A stretch of DNA of 64,000 bases, from NCBI GenBank assembly GCA_900541235.1, contig UQIW01000010.1, forward strand, positions 23,101 to 87,100, given 5' to 3'. Below, in pieces: positions 34,633-45,144 of this stretch. Under the pieces are notes generated by a model that did no database searches, had not been told where the DNA came from, and was given only the letters and a program-made list of their open reading frames with translations. How positions within the stretch are numbered: the first letter of the stretch is position 1; the number at the start of each line of letters is the position of its first letter. The DNA is from an uncultured Collinsella sp. GTDB lineage: Bacteria > Actinomycetota > Coriobacteriia > Coriobacteriales > Coriobacteriaceae. Made by a program: the position numbers and the translations under genes.

Positions 34633-35187
34633 TTACTCATCAAGCTTGAGATTCTTCAATGCTGCAAATGGATTTTCCGTGGCAGCGGCCCATTCTGCCT
34701 CTGCCTGGGCGGCGCAATCGCATTGCTCGACGTTGAGATTGCAACCGCATGTGGGGCACAGACCACGGCAATCGGGCTTGCAGAGCACCACAAACGGCGT
34801 GTCCATAACGACCGCGTCATTGATAGGCTCACCCAGATCAACGATACGGTCCTCACCCAGGAGCTCGTAGCCGTCCTCGTAGGCCTCGGGATCCTCGGGC
34901 TCCTCAAAGAGGTAGAACTCCTCGATCTCGCCGGCGATATCAAACGAGGCGGGCTCCAGGCAACGGTCGCACTCGCCGGTGGCGTGCGCGCGAACCATGC
35001 CCGTGAGCAAGACACCGGTACCGGCATTGGTAAAGACAACGTCGTAGTCGATGCCGTCCTGTAGCTGGTACTCCTTCTCGCCCACCGTGTAGGTGGCGAC
35101 ATCGACCTTACCGGTCAGCGGATACGAATCTCCAGGAAACTCGAGCTGCTCGGAAAGATCGACGGTAACGCTCGGGAACTCAGCCAT
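34633..35187 (-). CDS. YceD/DUF177 family protein
   Basis: 184 residues of the YceD family, generally found upstream of rpmF and implicated in 23S rRNA accumulation. The central ATGECDRCLEPASFDI is the family's Cys-x2-Cys region, followed by an acidic stretch and a second set of cysteines, LCKPDCRGLCPTCGCNLN, likely a zinc site. The ATG at 35187 shares a base with the stop of the upstream gene (TAATG). Function is inferred from family and context only. Confidence 0.88.
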   Translation of the reverse strand: MAEFPSVTVDLSEQLEFPGDSYPLTGKVDVATYTVGEKEYQLQDGIDYDVVFTNAGTGVLLTGMVRAHATGECDRCLEPASFDIAGEIEEFYLFEEPEDPEAYEDGYELLGEDRIVDLGEPINDAVVMDTPFVVLCKPDCRGLCPTCGCNLNVEQCDCAAQAEAEWAAATENPFAALKNLKLDE

Positions 35188-35684
35188 TACCACTGACCAT
35201 TCTGCTGGGCGGCACCCTCGTTGAGCTGCTGACGGCAACGGGTAACGGTGCCGGTCAGGCTCTTGAGGTTCTCCTCCAGGTGCGTAAAGACCTGCTCTGC
35301 GTAGTCCTCGGCAGCATAACGCGTCTCGCGCTCGTACTGCTGGGCACGATCGCGGATGTCGTCGGCCTGCTGCTGCGCAAGGCGGACGATCTCCTGCTCA
35401 CCGGCAATGGTGAGGGCCTGCTGCTGAGCGTCGGCGATGATGGAATCGGCCTGAGCGGCGGCGGAAGCCATAAGCTCCTCGCGCTCCTTAAGGATACGGC
35501 GGGACTTCTGCCACTCCTCGGGATAGCTCATGCGGATCTCGTCGAGGATGTTGAAGAACACGTCGGCGTCGATGACCTTGAACTGAGCGTTCTTGCCGAA
35601 AGGCGGCTTGGCTTCCTCGATCAGCCCTTCGAGCTCATCGACCAAGCTGACGATCCTATCGCCAGGAAAATTCTCGCCCGGCAT
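35187..35684 (-). CDS. DivIVA-like/ATPase-stalk-like coiled-coil protein, unknown function
   Basis: 165 residues. The N-terminal SLVDELEGLIEEAKPPFGKNAQFKVI is followed by DADVFFNILDEIRMSYPEEWQKSRRI and then a long helical segment rich in Ala, Gln and Glu (residues ~75-150) predicted as coiled coil. Proteins of this type occur next to coaD/yceD in Actinobacteria and are often annotated as ATPase or cell-division-initiation-like. The role is unknown. AAAGGAG sets the ATG at 35684. Confidence 0.72.
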   Translation of the reverse strand: MPGENFPGDRIVSLVDELEGLIEEAKPPFGKNAQFKVIDADVFFNILDEIRMSYPEEWQKSRRILKEREELMASAAAQADSIIADAQQQALTIAGEQEIVRLAQQQADDIRDRAQQYERETRYAAEDYAEQVFTHLEENLKSLTGTVTRCRQQLNEGAAQQNGQW

Positions 35685-35752
35685 CCGGTCTCCTTTCATA
35701 GGTAACATATCATCGTGCTAGTTTACCACATGCCACCTGGCAATAAAAAACG

Positions 35753-36250
35753 TCACGAAAAGCGATGTTTAAGCGCCTCGACCACATTAGCCGGCACAAA
35801 CGTCGAAACATCACTACCGAGCGAGGCGATCTGGCGTACAACCGAGCTCGAGATGTAGCCATACTGCGGAGCACTCATGACAAAGATGGACTCCAGCTCG
35901 TTATCCAAGCGGTAGTTGAGGTCGGCTTGCTGCAGCTCATACTCAAAGTCGGTCATGGCGCGTAGGCCCTTGACCACGGCACCGGCACCCTGCTCGCGAG
36001 CAAAGTCGACGAGCAGTCCGGTAAAGGGCAGGACCTCGACGCCATCGATATCACCGAGTGCCTCACGGGCCAGCGCCACGCGTTCATCGAGCGTAAACGT
36101 GGTGCCCACGCCGTTTTTGCCCTGCGACTCGGCAACGGCCACGATCACACTGGGAAAAATGCGGCGGGCGCGGCGGATGACGTCGATATGGCCAAACGTG
36201 ATGGGATCGAAGGTACCCGGAACGATGACGCGGTTAATGGTGTCACTCAT
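35753..36250 (-). CDS. coaD: Phosphopantetheine adenylyltransferase
   Basis: 165 residues, the penultimate enzyme of CoA synthesis. The nucleotidyltransferase motif TFDPITFGHIDVIRRA (TxGH) is near residue 14, with KGLRAMTDFEYELQQADLN and a C-terminal YGYISSSVVRQIASLG (ISSS loop). AGGAGG 6 nt before the ATG at 36250 fixes the start, although the frame is open further upstream. It overlaps the rsmD end by 8 nt; rsmD-coaD is a conserved pair. Confidence 0.96.
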   Translation of the reverse strand: MSDTINRVIVPGTFDPITFGHIDVIRRARRIFPSVIVAVAESQGKNGVGTTFTLDERVALAREALGDIDGVEVLPFTGLLVDFAREQGAGAVVKGLRAMTDFEYELQQADLNYRLDNELESIFVMSAPQYGYISSSVVRQIASLGSDVSTFVPANVVEALKHRFS

Positions 36251-36893
36251 GGGCATCCTCCTGAAACGTCGTGCCGTCGCTGTCATCGGCATCGGTGGCG
36301 ATGTCGTCATCCTCGCCCTCGCCGACCCAACGGAGCAGATCGACCGAGGTGATGCCATAGCGTTTCTCACGCACGGTTACAAAGCCGGCAGGATGTGCAC
36401 CCGCGTCGGCGGCAGCATGCTCAAACAGAGCATAGGCGCCCGGGGTGAGCAGACCCTGCTGGGCCAGGTTCTGCAGCAGCTCATCGACCGGCTTGGCACC
36501 AAAAGCATAGGGCGGGTCGAGCAAGACCAGATCGAAGGGGCCGCCCGGCACGCGGCCGCGCGAAGCGCTCGCAAGGACATCGCCCGTCACCACACGCCAA
36601 CGCGCGCGATCGCGACAGAGCGACTCGATATTCTTGGTTATGAGCCTCGCGGCATTGCGATCGATCTCGAACGTCGTGAGCGAACGGGCGCCCCGCGAGA
36701 GCATCTCGATGCCTAGGGCACCGGAGCCGCCAAAGGCATCCAGTACGCGAACCTCGTCCAAATCAAAGCCGAAGGCCGATAGGACCATGGATGCACACGC
36801 CTCGCGCACGCGGTCGGTCGTCGGACGCGTAACATCGCGACCGCGCGGTTCTTCGATCTTGCGACCGCGCCATTCACCGCCGATGATTCTCAT
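36243..36893 (-). CDS. rsmD: 16S rRNA (guanine-966 N2) methyltransferase RsmD
   Basis: 216 residues. MRIIGGEWRGRKIEEPRG is the typical N-terminus; the SAM-binding VLDAFGGSGALGIEMLSRGA and the catalytic DLVLLDPPY motif follow. The C-terminus carries an extra acidic tail (GEGEDDDIATDADDSD). Its ATG overlaps the recG stop (ATGA). Confidence 0.95.
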   Translation of the reverse strand: MRIIGGEWRGRKIEEPRGRDVTRPTTDRVREACASMVLSAFGFDLDEVRVLDAFGGSGALGIEMLSRGARSLTTFEIDRNAARLITKNIESLCRDRARWRVVTGDVLASASRGRVPGGPFDLVLLDPPYAFGAKPVDELLQNLAQQGLLTPGAYALFEHAAADAGAHPAGFVTVREKRYGITSVDLLRWVGEGEDDDIATDADDSDGTTFQEDAHE

Positions 36894-39067
36894 CCTCCGC
36901 TGACCTCCTTAAAAATATGTCGATATCGCTTGGCGACCGCATCGCGCAGGGGACGCGTCGCCACAGAGTCAAGATTACTAGCATACCGCAAGAGCTCGAC
37001 CGCGTCCAAATGCGCCCACTCGATGAGCTCCTCATCGGCATCAAGGTCGACAAAACGCAGGGTCACGCCACCATGCTGACGGTAACCCAAGATTTCGCCC
37101 TCGTGGCGAAGTCGCAGGTCCATCTGTGCAAGCGTAAAGCCATCTGCGGTCTTCTCGAGCGACTGCAGGCGATCTTGTGCCGCCGATGTACCACCGTTGC
37201 CCTTGGAGTGCGTCATGACCAGGCATGTGCCCGCCACGGTACCACGGCCCACACGTCCACGAAGCTGATGCAGGGCGGCCAAACCAAAGCGCTCACCGTT
37301 CTCGATGACCATCACGGTGGCATTGGGCACGTCGACGCCCACCTCGACCACGGTGGTCGAGACGAGCACGTCAATCTCGCCGCGTTTAAAGGCGTCGATC
37401 ACGCGATCCTTCTCCCCCGCCCGCATGCGGCCGTGGAGGCGCTCGACAGTAAGACCCGGCAGCGCCAGGCGCAGGCGGTCGAGCTCGGTTGCCGTATCGT
37501 GCAGCGGCACGGGGACGGTCACGCGGCCCTCGTCGTCACGGGCGATACCGGGCACATCCTCGAGCTCGTCGGCCGAGTCACTCGGCTCCACAAGCGGACA
37601 GATCACGTAGGCCTGCTGGCCCTTCTCGTGTGCCTCACGGATGGCACCATAGGCCAGGTCGCGGCTCGACTCGGTAAGGACGCGCGTCGTCACGCCGGCA
37701 CCCGGGACGGGACGATGGCGAATGATGCTCGTGTCCAGGTCGCCGTAGACCGAGAGCGCCAGCGTGCGCGGGATGGGCGTCGCCGTCATGACGAGCAGGT
37801 CCGCGCCGGGACCCTTCGCGCGCAAGGCATTGCGCTGGCCCACGCCAAAGCGGTGTTGTTCGTCGATGACCACGAGCGACAAGTGCTTAAAATTCACGTC
37901 TTCGGAAAGCACGGCATGCGTACCAAAGAGCACGTCAAGCTCGCCCGATTCCAGCTGCGAATGGATGAGCTCGCGCTCCGCCGCCGGCGTGGCGCCCGTC
38001 AGGAGCGCCCAAGACATGCCGGCCTGAGAGAGCAAAGGGCCGGTCTTATCGGCATACTGACGAGCCAGCACGCCCGTAGGCGCCATGACGCAGGCCTGGG
38101 TGCCGCTATCGACGGCTACGGCCAACGCACAGGCGGCAACGGCCGTCTTGCCGGTACCGACATCGCCCAGCAGCAGACGGTTCATGACGCGCGTATCATC
38201 GCACATATCGTGCAAAATATCCTGGAATGCAGCCTCCTGCTCGTCGCTCAGCGAAAACAGCAGGGCCTGCCTAAGAGCAACAAGGTGCTCACCCGCGGTG
38301 TGGGCGTAGGGAACCACCTCGACCAAGCCGCCGTCATTGCGCAGACGAAGCGCGAGCTGCAGGTACAGGCATTCCTCATAGGCCAAACGGCGGCGCGCAA
38401 TGTCGCACTCGGCCATACTCGAGGGAAAGTGAATCGAACGAAGCGCACGGGCATTGCTCATGAGCTTGCGCTTTGCGCGCAGCGGTGCCGGGATGGGATC
38501 AAAGGGATTGCCGACGAGCTCAAGAGCACCGCTCACAATGCGACGCATCCATGCCTGGCTTACGCCATCACTTACGTAGTGGACCGGCAAAATGGTACCC
38601 GCGGCACGACCATCCTCAAGCTTTTCAAAATGCGGCGAGGCCATCTGCTTAAAGCCGTAGGCAAACTCGACCTTACCCATCACGGCCAGACGGTCACCCC
38701 GCTTAAGCTGCTGGGCAATCCAGGGCTGGCGGAAAAAGGCGACCTGCAGCACACCCGTGTCATCCACGAGCGATACCTCGGTCACCTGCATGCGCGGACG
38801 AGGCTGCTTTTGAACAATGCGGTCGACCGTGGCAACGATGGTGCACACGGTCCCGATGGGCGCCATCTCGATGGACCATGAGCGGGTAAAGTCCAGATAT
38901 CGATGCGGGATATGGAGAAGGAGGTCCCCCACCGTCCGGATTCCCAGACGGCGAAGGGCCTCCTCACGTTTACCCGAAACATATTTGAGTCGCGCGATAT
39001 CCTCGCCGAGCGCATTGCTCTGGGCAAAGCGCTCCGAGACGCGCGGCACGGAGCATAGCTCGGACAT
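36890..39067 (-). CDS. recG: ATP-dependent DNA helicase RecG
   Basis: 725-residue branch-migration helicase for stalled forks and Holliday junctions. An N-terminal wedge/OB domain (residues ~20-170) carries HIPHRYLDF and FFRQPWIAQQLKRGD. The helicase motifs are RLLLGDVGTGKTAVAA, VIDEQHRFGVGQR, VMTATPIPRTLALS, and in the second RecA domain STTVVEVGVDVPNATVMVIENGERFGL and HQLRGRVGRG, the standard RecG set. It is the upstream member of recG-rsmD-coaD. Confidence 0.97.
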   Translation of the reverse strand: MSELCSVPRVSERFAQSNALGEDIARLKYVSGKREEALRRLGIRTVGDLLLHIPHRYLDFTRSWSIEMAPIGTVCTIVATVDRIVQKQPRPRMQVTEVSLVDDTGVLQVAFFRQPWIAQQLKRGDRLAVMGKVEFAYGFKQMASPHFEKLEDGRAAGTILPVHYVSDGVSQAWMRRIVSGALELVGNPFDPIPAPLRAKRKLMSNARALRSIHFPSSMAECDIARRRLAYEECLYLQLALRLRNDGGLVEVVPYAHTAGEHLVALRQALLFSLSDEQEAAFQDILHDMCDDTRVMNRLLLGDVGTGKTAVAACALAVAVDSGTQACVMAPTGVLARQYADKTGPLLSQAGMSWALLTGATPAAERELIHSQLESGELDVLFGTHAVLSEDVNFKHLSLVVIDEQHRFGVGQRNALRAKGPGADLLVMTATPIPRTLALSVYGDLDTSIIRHRPVPGAGVTTRVLTESSRDLAYGAIREAHEKGQQAYVICPLVEPSDSADELEDVPGIARDDEGRVTVPVPLHDTATELDRLRLALPGLTVERLHGRMRAGEKDRVIDAFKRGEIDVLVSTTVVEVGVDVPNATVMVIENGERFGLAALHQLRGRVGRGTVAGTCLVMTHSKGNGGTSAAQDRLQSLEKTADGFTLAQMDLRLRHEGEILGYRQHGGVTLRFVDLDADEELIEWAHLDAVELLRYASNLDSVATRPLRDAVAKRYRHIFKEVSGG

Positions 39068-39077
39068 GCTCAGATGC

Positions 39078-40739
39078 CTACTCGATCGAGAAGATCACGG
39101 GATAGAGCGGCTGCTCGCCACGATGGGCATCAATCTCCAAGTCGGGCTGAGCCTCCTCGATGGCGTCGACGATCTCCTGGAAGGCCTCGTCGGACAGCTC
39201 CTCGCCGGCCAGAATCGTCAGCGCGTCGCCTTCCTCTTCCTCCTGCATACGGTTGATGCAGTCGAGGGTGACCTGTTTCACATCGGAGCCGACCACGTCG
39301 ATGGAACCGGCGATGATGCCCATGACGTCACCGGAGTGAATCGGAGAGCCGTCCGAGGCGCTGGAATCGCGCACGGCGCGGGTGACCTCGCCATCGCGGA
39401 CCTCGCTGATGGCGTCGACCATGGCGGCGACGGCGTCCTCGAGCTCGGAATCGGGCAGGACGGCGAACAGCGCGGAGAACGCCTGGGGAACGGTCTTGGT
39501 GGGAACGACGGCGACCTTCTTATCGGTGCAGGCAGAGGCAGCGGCCTCGGCAGCCATGCGGATGTTGCCGTTGTTGGGCAGGATGATGACCGAGGTCGCG
39601 TTGACCTGGTCGACGGCGCCCAGCAGATCGGCGGTCGAGGGGTTCATGGTCTGGCCACCCGAGACGATCACGTCAACGCCGAGGGACTTGAGGATGTCGG
39701 CCTCGCCCGAACCGGCGGCAACGGCGACAAAGCCCAGCGCCTTGGCGGGCTCGGCGGCCTTTTCCTGATCCTCGTGGATCTTGGCGGTACGGTCGTGGGC
39801 CTCCATCTCCATGTTGTGGATAAAGACCTCATAGATCTGACCGAGCTGCAGCATGTGCTCGAGCACCAGGTTGGGGGTGTTGGAGTGCACATGGATCTTG
39901 TAGTCGGGATAGGCGCCCACGAGAAGCTCGCAGTCGCCCATGGAACCCAGGAACTTAAGGCACTCGTCCTCGTCAAACGGGGCGTCGGCCTTAAACAGGA
40001 ACTCGTTGCAGTAGCGGAACTCCGAGCCCTCCCAGTCGTCGTTAGCCTCGATCTCAACGCGACCGAGGGCCGCGTCGCGGGCAGAGCCGGCAGAATCAAA
40101 CGTGGCGGAGAAATCCTCGACAACGGTGCTGCGGCCAAGAGCGGCGGCGACAAAGTTCTCCAGGAAGATGGCAAAGCCAAAGGCGCCGGAGTCGACCACG
40201 CCGTTCTCCTTCAGAACGGGCAGCAGGTCGGGCGTGCGGGCGACGGACTGGTAGGCCTCGACGACGATGGCATCGAGCGCGTCCTCGGCCGAGAACTTCT
40301 TCTTTTCGCACTCGTCGGCCTTGGTCGAGACATCACGCAGCACCGTGAGGATCGTGCCCTCGATGGGCTTACGGACGGCTTGGAAGGCGACCTTAACGGC
40401 GCGGCGGAACGCATAGGCGATGTTGGCGGATGTGATGGGCTCATCGGTAGAAACGAGACCCTCGGCCACACCGCGCAGGATCTGCGAGGTGATGACACCG
40501 GAGTTGCCGCGGGCGCCCATCAGGGAACCGTGGGTGATGGCGCCGGCGATGGCCTCCATGTCGGCATCGGCGGGAAGAGCGGAGAGCTCCTTGGTCACCG
40601 AGGCGAGCGTGAGCGACATGTTAGTGCCGGTGTCACCGTCGGGCACGGGGAAGACGTTGAGCTTGTTGATCTCCTCGGCCTTGTCGGAAACGGCAGCCGC
40701 AGCGATGGGAAAACAGGTGCGAATGGTCTTTGCAATCAT
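39078..40739 (-). CDS. DAK2/DegV-partner FakA (YloV)-like kinase
   Basis: 553 residues. The N-terminal DhaL/DAK2 domain has LNVFPVPDGDTGTNMSLTL, with the metal-binding Asp residues, and GARGNSGVITSQILRG. A long middle and C-terminal DAK1-like DegV-type region follows. This architecture is FakA, the ATP-binding subunit of fatty-acid kinase, which works with a FakB (DegV) protein not present in the window. The neighbour asp23/yloU is the conserved partner in Gram-positive bacteria. Confidence 0.88.
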   Translation of the reverse strand: MIAKTIRTCFPIAAAAVSDKAEEINKLNVFPVPDGDTGTNMSLTLASVTKELSALPADADMEAIAGAITHGSLMGARGNSGVITSQILRGVAEGLVSTDEPITSANIAYAFRRAVKVAFQAVRKPIEGTILTVLRDVSTKADECEKKKFSAEDALDAIVVEAYQSVARTPDLLPVLKENGVVDSGAFGFAIFLENFVAAALGRSTVVEDFSATFDSAGSARDAALGRVEIEANDDWEGSEFRYCNEFLFKADAPFDEDECLKFLGSMGDCELLVGAYPDYKIHVHSNTPNLVLEHMLQLGQIYEVFIHNMEMEAHDRTAKIHEDQEKAAEPAKALGFVAVAAGSGEADILKSLGVDVIVSGGQTMNPSTADLLGAVDQVNATSVIILPNNGNIRMAAEAAASACTDKKVAVVPTKTVPQAFSALFAVLPDSELEDAVAAMVDAISEVRDGEVTRAVRDSSASDGSPIHSGDVMGIIAGSIDVVGSDVKQVTLDCINRMQEEEEGDALTILAGEELSDEAFQEIVDAIEEAQPDLEIDAHRGEQPLYPVIFSIE

Positions 40740-40766
40740 GGGTATTTGAATCTCCGTTTTCGGATG

Positions 40767-41123
40767 CTAGTTCAGACGGCTCTTGAGCGCGTCGATATGT
40801 ATGCCGATCTTAAGGCTGGCGGGATCGATCTGAGCGATTTCCTGCAGGGTGAAGGCAACGGAGCTCGAAAGATTGTGGCAGACGGACTTCATGTTGACGC
40901 CGTTCTCGAGCACGACGTGAAGATCGACCGTGAGGCCGTTCTCGTCGGCGGAGACAAGCACGCCCTTGCGGAGGCGCTGACCGGCAAGCAGGCGCACGCT
41001 CTCGGCGCCTTGGAGCTGCTCAGCCATACCGACGACGCCATAGCACGTCATCGCGGCATAACCGGCAATATCGGCAATAACGTCGTTCGAGACGCTCAGG
41101 CTGCCGTTAATGGTCTCAGACAC
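40767..41123 (-). CDS. Asp23/Gls24 (YloU) family envelope stress protein
   Basis: 118 residues of the Asp23/DUF322 family. Motifs: SNDVIADIAGYAAMTCYGVVGMA at the N-terminus, LTVDLHVVLENGVNMKSVCHNLSSSVAFTL in the middle. GTG at 41123 is preferred because AAGGAG lies 6 nt upstream. The pair with the FakA-like gene is the common yloU-yloV arrangement. Role in envelope stress is known for some members only. Confidence 0.88.
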   Translation of the reverse strand: MSETINGSLSVSNDVIADIAGYAAMTCYGVVGMAEQLQGAESVRLLAGQRLRKGVLVSADENGLTVDLHVVLENGVNMKSVCHNLSSSVAFTLQEIAQIDPASLKIGIHIDALKSRLN

Positions 41124-41281
41124 AAGAATCTCCTTATCTGGTGCTCGCGGCACCATGTCGTGGGAGCAATCATTGAAATATTCTACAACGACCGCGCCAT
41201 GTTGAGGTGGTGGGTCGCGGGATTACATCCTCGACACGAAATGTTGATATGGCAACGTTCGAGTCAAGTGGTCGCGGCATG

Positions 41282-41311
41282 AAAAAACCCGCCGCATAAG
41301 CGACGGGTTTT
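41282..41311 (-). terminator. Terminator of the tRNA-Asn gene
   Basis: Stem AACCCGTCGC with GCGGCGGGTT and a TTAT loop, followed by a run of T on the minus strand, ending a few bases after the tRNA CCA end. Confidence 0.85.
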
Positions 41312-41317
41312 ACAACC

Positions 41318-41392
41318 TGGCTCCCCGGGTAGGACTCGAACCTACAACAGCGCGGTTAACAGCCGCGTGCTCTACCATTGAGCTACCGAGGA
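41318..41392 (-). tRNA. tRNA-Asn (GTT)
   Basis: 75 nt including an encoded CCA. The acceptor TCCTCGG pairs with CCGGGGA (one T-G), the D-arm contains AGCTCAATGGTAGAGC, the T-arm contains GGTTCGAGTCC, and the anticodon loop CTGTTAA gives anticodon GTT (positions 41358-41360). Single gene with its own promoter and terminator. Confidence 0.97.
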
Positions 41393-41422
41393 ATAGGTGC
41401 GTGCTCTCAAGCAACGAAGTTA

Positions 41423-41450
41423 ATTATACGGACGAATCAGCTCAGGGCAA
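41423..41450 (-). promoter_or_regulatory. Promoter of tRNA-Asn
   Basis: On the minus strand TTGCCC (41445-41450), 16 nt, and a perfect TATAAT (41423-41428), ending 31 nt before the tRNA 5' end. Confidence 0.75.
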
Positions 41451-41476
41451 GAACTTTTTTGAGAATTTTTCCGACC

Positions 41477-41532
41477 TAGTCATTGGGGACGTTCTTAAAC
41501 GACTAGTCATTCAAGAACGTCCCCAATGACTA
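41477..41532. repeat. Perfect 20-bp inverted repeat with GGGGACGTTCTT core
   Basis: The arms (41477-41496 and 41513-41532) are exact reverse complements, each containing GGGGACGTTCTT, with a 16-nt spacer that itself repeats the arm's outer sequence (TAGTCATT). No T-run follows and it is separate from the sigA terminator, so it is more likely a mobile palindromic (REP-like) element than a terminator. Confidence 0.75.
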
Positions 41533-41536
41533 CATG

Positions 41537-41571
41537 AAAGCGCCCCCAAGCGGATGTGCTTGAGGGCGCTT
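41537..41571 (-). terminator. Likely terminator of sigA
   Basis: A 14-bp stem (41538-41551 with 41558-41571, one G-T pair) lies 14 nt after the sigA stop. The T-run on the minus strand is short (CTTTC). Confidence 0.65.
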
Positions 41572-41584
41572 CTTGCTTGCGAGG

Positions 41585-42934
<1,350 letters not shown>

Positions 42935-43044
42935 AGATTCTCCCTTCATAGTCCACAGGACTCAATACTTTAGCACACACATTGACGTCTATACCCAAAA
43001 AGAGGACTGGATATAGGCGAGAATACGCTGGTTGACCACAACAT

Positions 43045-45144
43045 CTAGGCTTGTTCGGTGCCTGCGGCCTCCAGGCCGATCAAACGGAACGGGTCCGCCA
43101 CGCCGCCGATCGACTTTTGCAGTTCGCGCTGACGCTGCGAATCCTGCGCGGCCTGCACGGTCAGCGCACGACGGGCCTCATCATCGAGCGAACGGTCCCG
43201 GCGCAGCTTGGCCTGTGCGGCACGCATGCGACGCTTGATGGTGTAGAGCTCGAGCGTATCGAGCATAAACACGATGTTCGTCTCGGTGGGGTGCTTGCTC
43301 GTCGCCGAGATGCGCCCGGCACTCACAAGCGTTGCCGCCTCGGGACACACCGAGCGTGCCGCATCCATGCAGGCTGCAGGATCGGTTCCCGGCGGCGTTG
43401 CCAGAACGGCCCATGCGATGGACTCGTGACGCGGGTCAACCCACTCGATGGAGCAGATGCGGTCGGCATACGTGCGGAACAGGTCGGGGTAGCTAGTAAG
43501 CATCGTCAACAGCTCGCGCTCCCCTGCCAAGGACTTGCGTTCCAAATCGGTCAGGACCATAGGGGCCGAGGCGTCTGCTGGGCCATCGGCGGACACAGCG
43601 CCCATACCATCAGGCACATCGATCGGCGGCAGGTCGTCGACGACCTCCACTGGTGCAGCGCCACAGGCATCGAGCGGGACGTAGTCGTACGGTTCTTCCT
43701 CGACCGGCGCCGCTACGGCCGGAGTCGCGCCCGATGCCCAAGCACCACGAGATGTCCCCTGCGAACCAGACGACCGACCGCCCGCGCTACCAGATCGCTC
43801 AGCCTGCGCCCGCTGGCGTTCATAGTTCTGTTCGCGGCGGCGCTCCGCATCCTCGCGCTTGGCGACGTCGCGAAACACGCGGCCCGAGCTCGCGCGCACG
43901 GTCTCCAGATCCAAACCCAACAGATCGGCAATCTGGATAAAGTACGTGTCGATCATATAGCTGTCGCGCAACGGATAGATGAGCGTGAGAGCGTCCTCCA
44001 GCGCCTTGGCGCGACCGCCCGGCGTGGTGATGTCGCTCGACTCCTGCAGCGAACGGTAGACAAAGTCCATAAGCGGCTCGGCAGCGTCGATGCGTTTCTG
44101 CAGCTCCTCTCCGCCATGCGCCGCGATGAACTCCATGGGGTCGTTGCCGTCGGGGAGCACCACGCAGCGCAGGTCCATCGAATCCTGCTCGATGAACTGA
44201 ATCGCACGGCGAGCGGCCTTCTGGCCCGCGGCGTCTCCGTCAAACATATAGACGATGCGCTTGGCAAAGCGGGTGAGCGTCTTGACGTGATGCTCCGTGA
44301 GCGCGGTGCCCAGCGTGGCGACGACGTTTTTAATCCCCGCCTCCCAGCAGGCGATGCAGTCGGTATAGCCCTCCACCACAATGGCGGTATCCTGCGCGAC
44401 GATAAACTCCTTGGCCCAATTAAAGCCGTAGAGGTTTCGCTTTTTATGAAACACGCTCGTCTCGGCGGTATTGAGGTACTTGGGCTGGCCGTCACCCATG
44501 ATGCGACCGCCAAAGGCAATGTTGTGGCCCTGCTCGTCAAAGATGGGAAACATCACGCGGTCGTAGAAGCGGTCGGCGAGCTGCCCGCGCCCGCGGCTCA
44601 CGGCAACGTTGGCATCGATCATCTCCTGCGGAGTAAAACCCGCCTGAGACAGGTGCGACACCAGCGCGTTGCGGCCCGGCGCAAAGCCCAGGCAGTAGCG
44701 GCGGCAGACGTCGCCACCCATGCCGCGGCTGGCAAAGTACTCACGCGGACGGCCGTCCTTACCACGCATAAGCATGGTGTGGTAGAACTGGGCGGTCTCG
44801 GCGCACAGATCGTAGATGCGGGCACGCTTGGTACCGCGCTCGCGGCGGTCTCCGGTGTCATGCAGCTCAATACCCGCGCGATCGGCCAAATAACGGATTG
44901 ACTCGGGAAAGCTCAGGTTCTCGCGCTTCATGATATAGGTGAAGACGTCGCCACCCTCACCGCAACCAAAGCAATGCCACACCTGCGTGGAAGGGATAAT
45001 GTGGAATGACGGCGTCTTTTCGCCATGGAAGGGGCAGCAACCCCAAAACTCGTGACCGCGGGGCTTGAGCTCAACCGTTTCCTGCACGATGGCGACTAAG
45101 TCGGACGCAGCGCGTACCTGGTCTTTTTCCTCATCGCTAATCAC
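43045..45144 (-). CDS. dnaG: DNA primase
   Basis: 699 residues. An N-terminal zinc-binding domain (CPFHGEKTPSFHI ... HCFGCGEGGDVF), the TOPRIM catalytic core (IVVEGYTDCIACWEAG, then YMFDGDAAGQKAA), and a C-terminal helicase-interacting domain. A Ser/Gly/Ala/Pro-rich low-complexity linker lies around residues 440-520. GTG start overlaps the ribF stop by 8 nt (GTGATTAG). dnaG followed by sigA is the classic macromolecular-synthesis order. Confidence 0.97.
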   Translation of the reverse strand: MISDEEKDQVRAASDLVAIVQETVELKPRGHEFWGCCPFHGEKTPSFHIIPSTQVWHCFGCGEGGDVFTYIMKRENLSFPESIRYLADRAGIELHDTGDRRERGTKRARIYDLCAETAQFYHTMLMRGKDGRPREYFASRGMGGDVCRRYCLGFAPGRNALVSHLSQAGFTPQEMIDANVAVSRGRGQLADRFYDRVMFPIFDEQGHNIAFGGRIMGDGQPKYLNTAETSVFHKKRNLYGFNWAKEFIVAQDTAIVVEGYTDCIACWEAGIKNVVATLGTALTEHHVKTLTRFAKRIVYMFDGDAAGQKAARRAIQFIEQDSMDLRCVVLPDGNDPMEFIAAHGGEELQKRIDAAEPLMDFVYRSLQESSDITTPGGRAKALEDALTLIYPLRDSYMIDTYFIQIADLLGLDLETVRASSGRVFRDVAKREDAERRREQNYERQRAQAERSGSAGGRSSGSQGTSRGAWASGATPAVAAPVEEEPYDYVPLDACGAAPVEVVDDLPPIDVPDGMGAVSADGPADASAPMVLTDLERKSLAGERELLTMLTSYPDLFRTYADRICSIEWVDPRHESIAWAVLATPPGTDPAACMDAARSVCPEAATLVSAGRISATSKHPTETNIVFMLDTLELYTIKRRMRAAQAKLRRDRSLDDEARRALTVQAAQDSQRQRELQKSIGGVADPFRLIGLEAAGTEQA

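Noticed and set aside
38817..41282. Open plus-strand frame of 821 codons
   Set aside because: Antisense shadow across the FakA-like and Asp23 genes.
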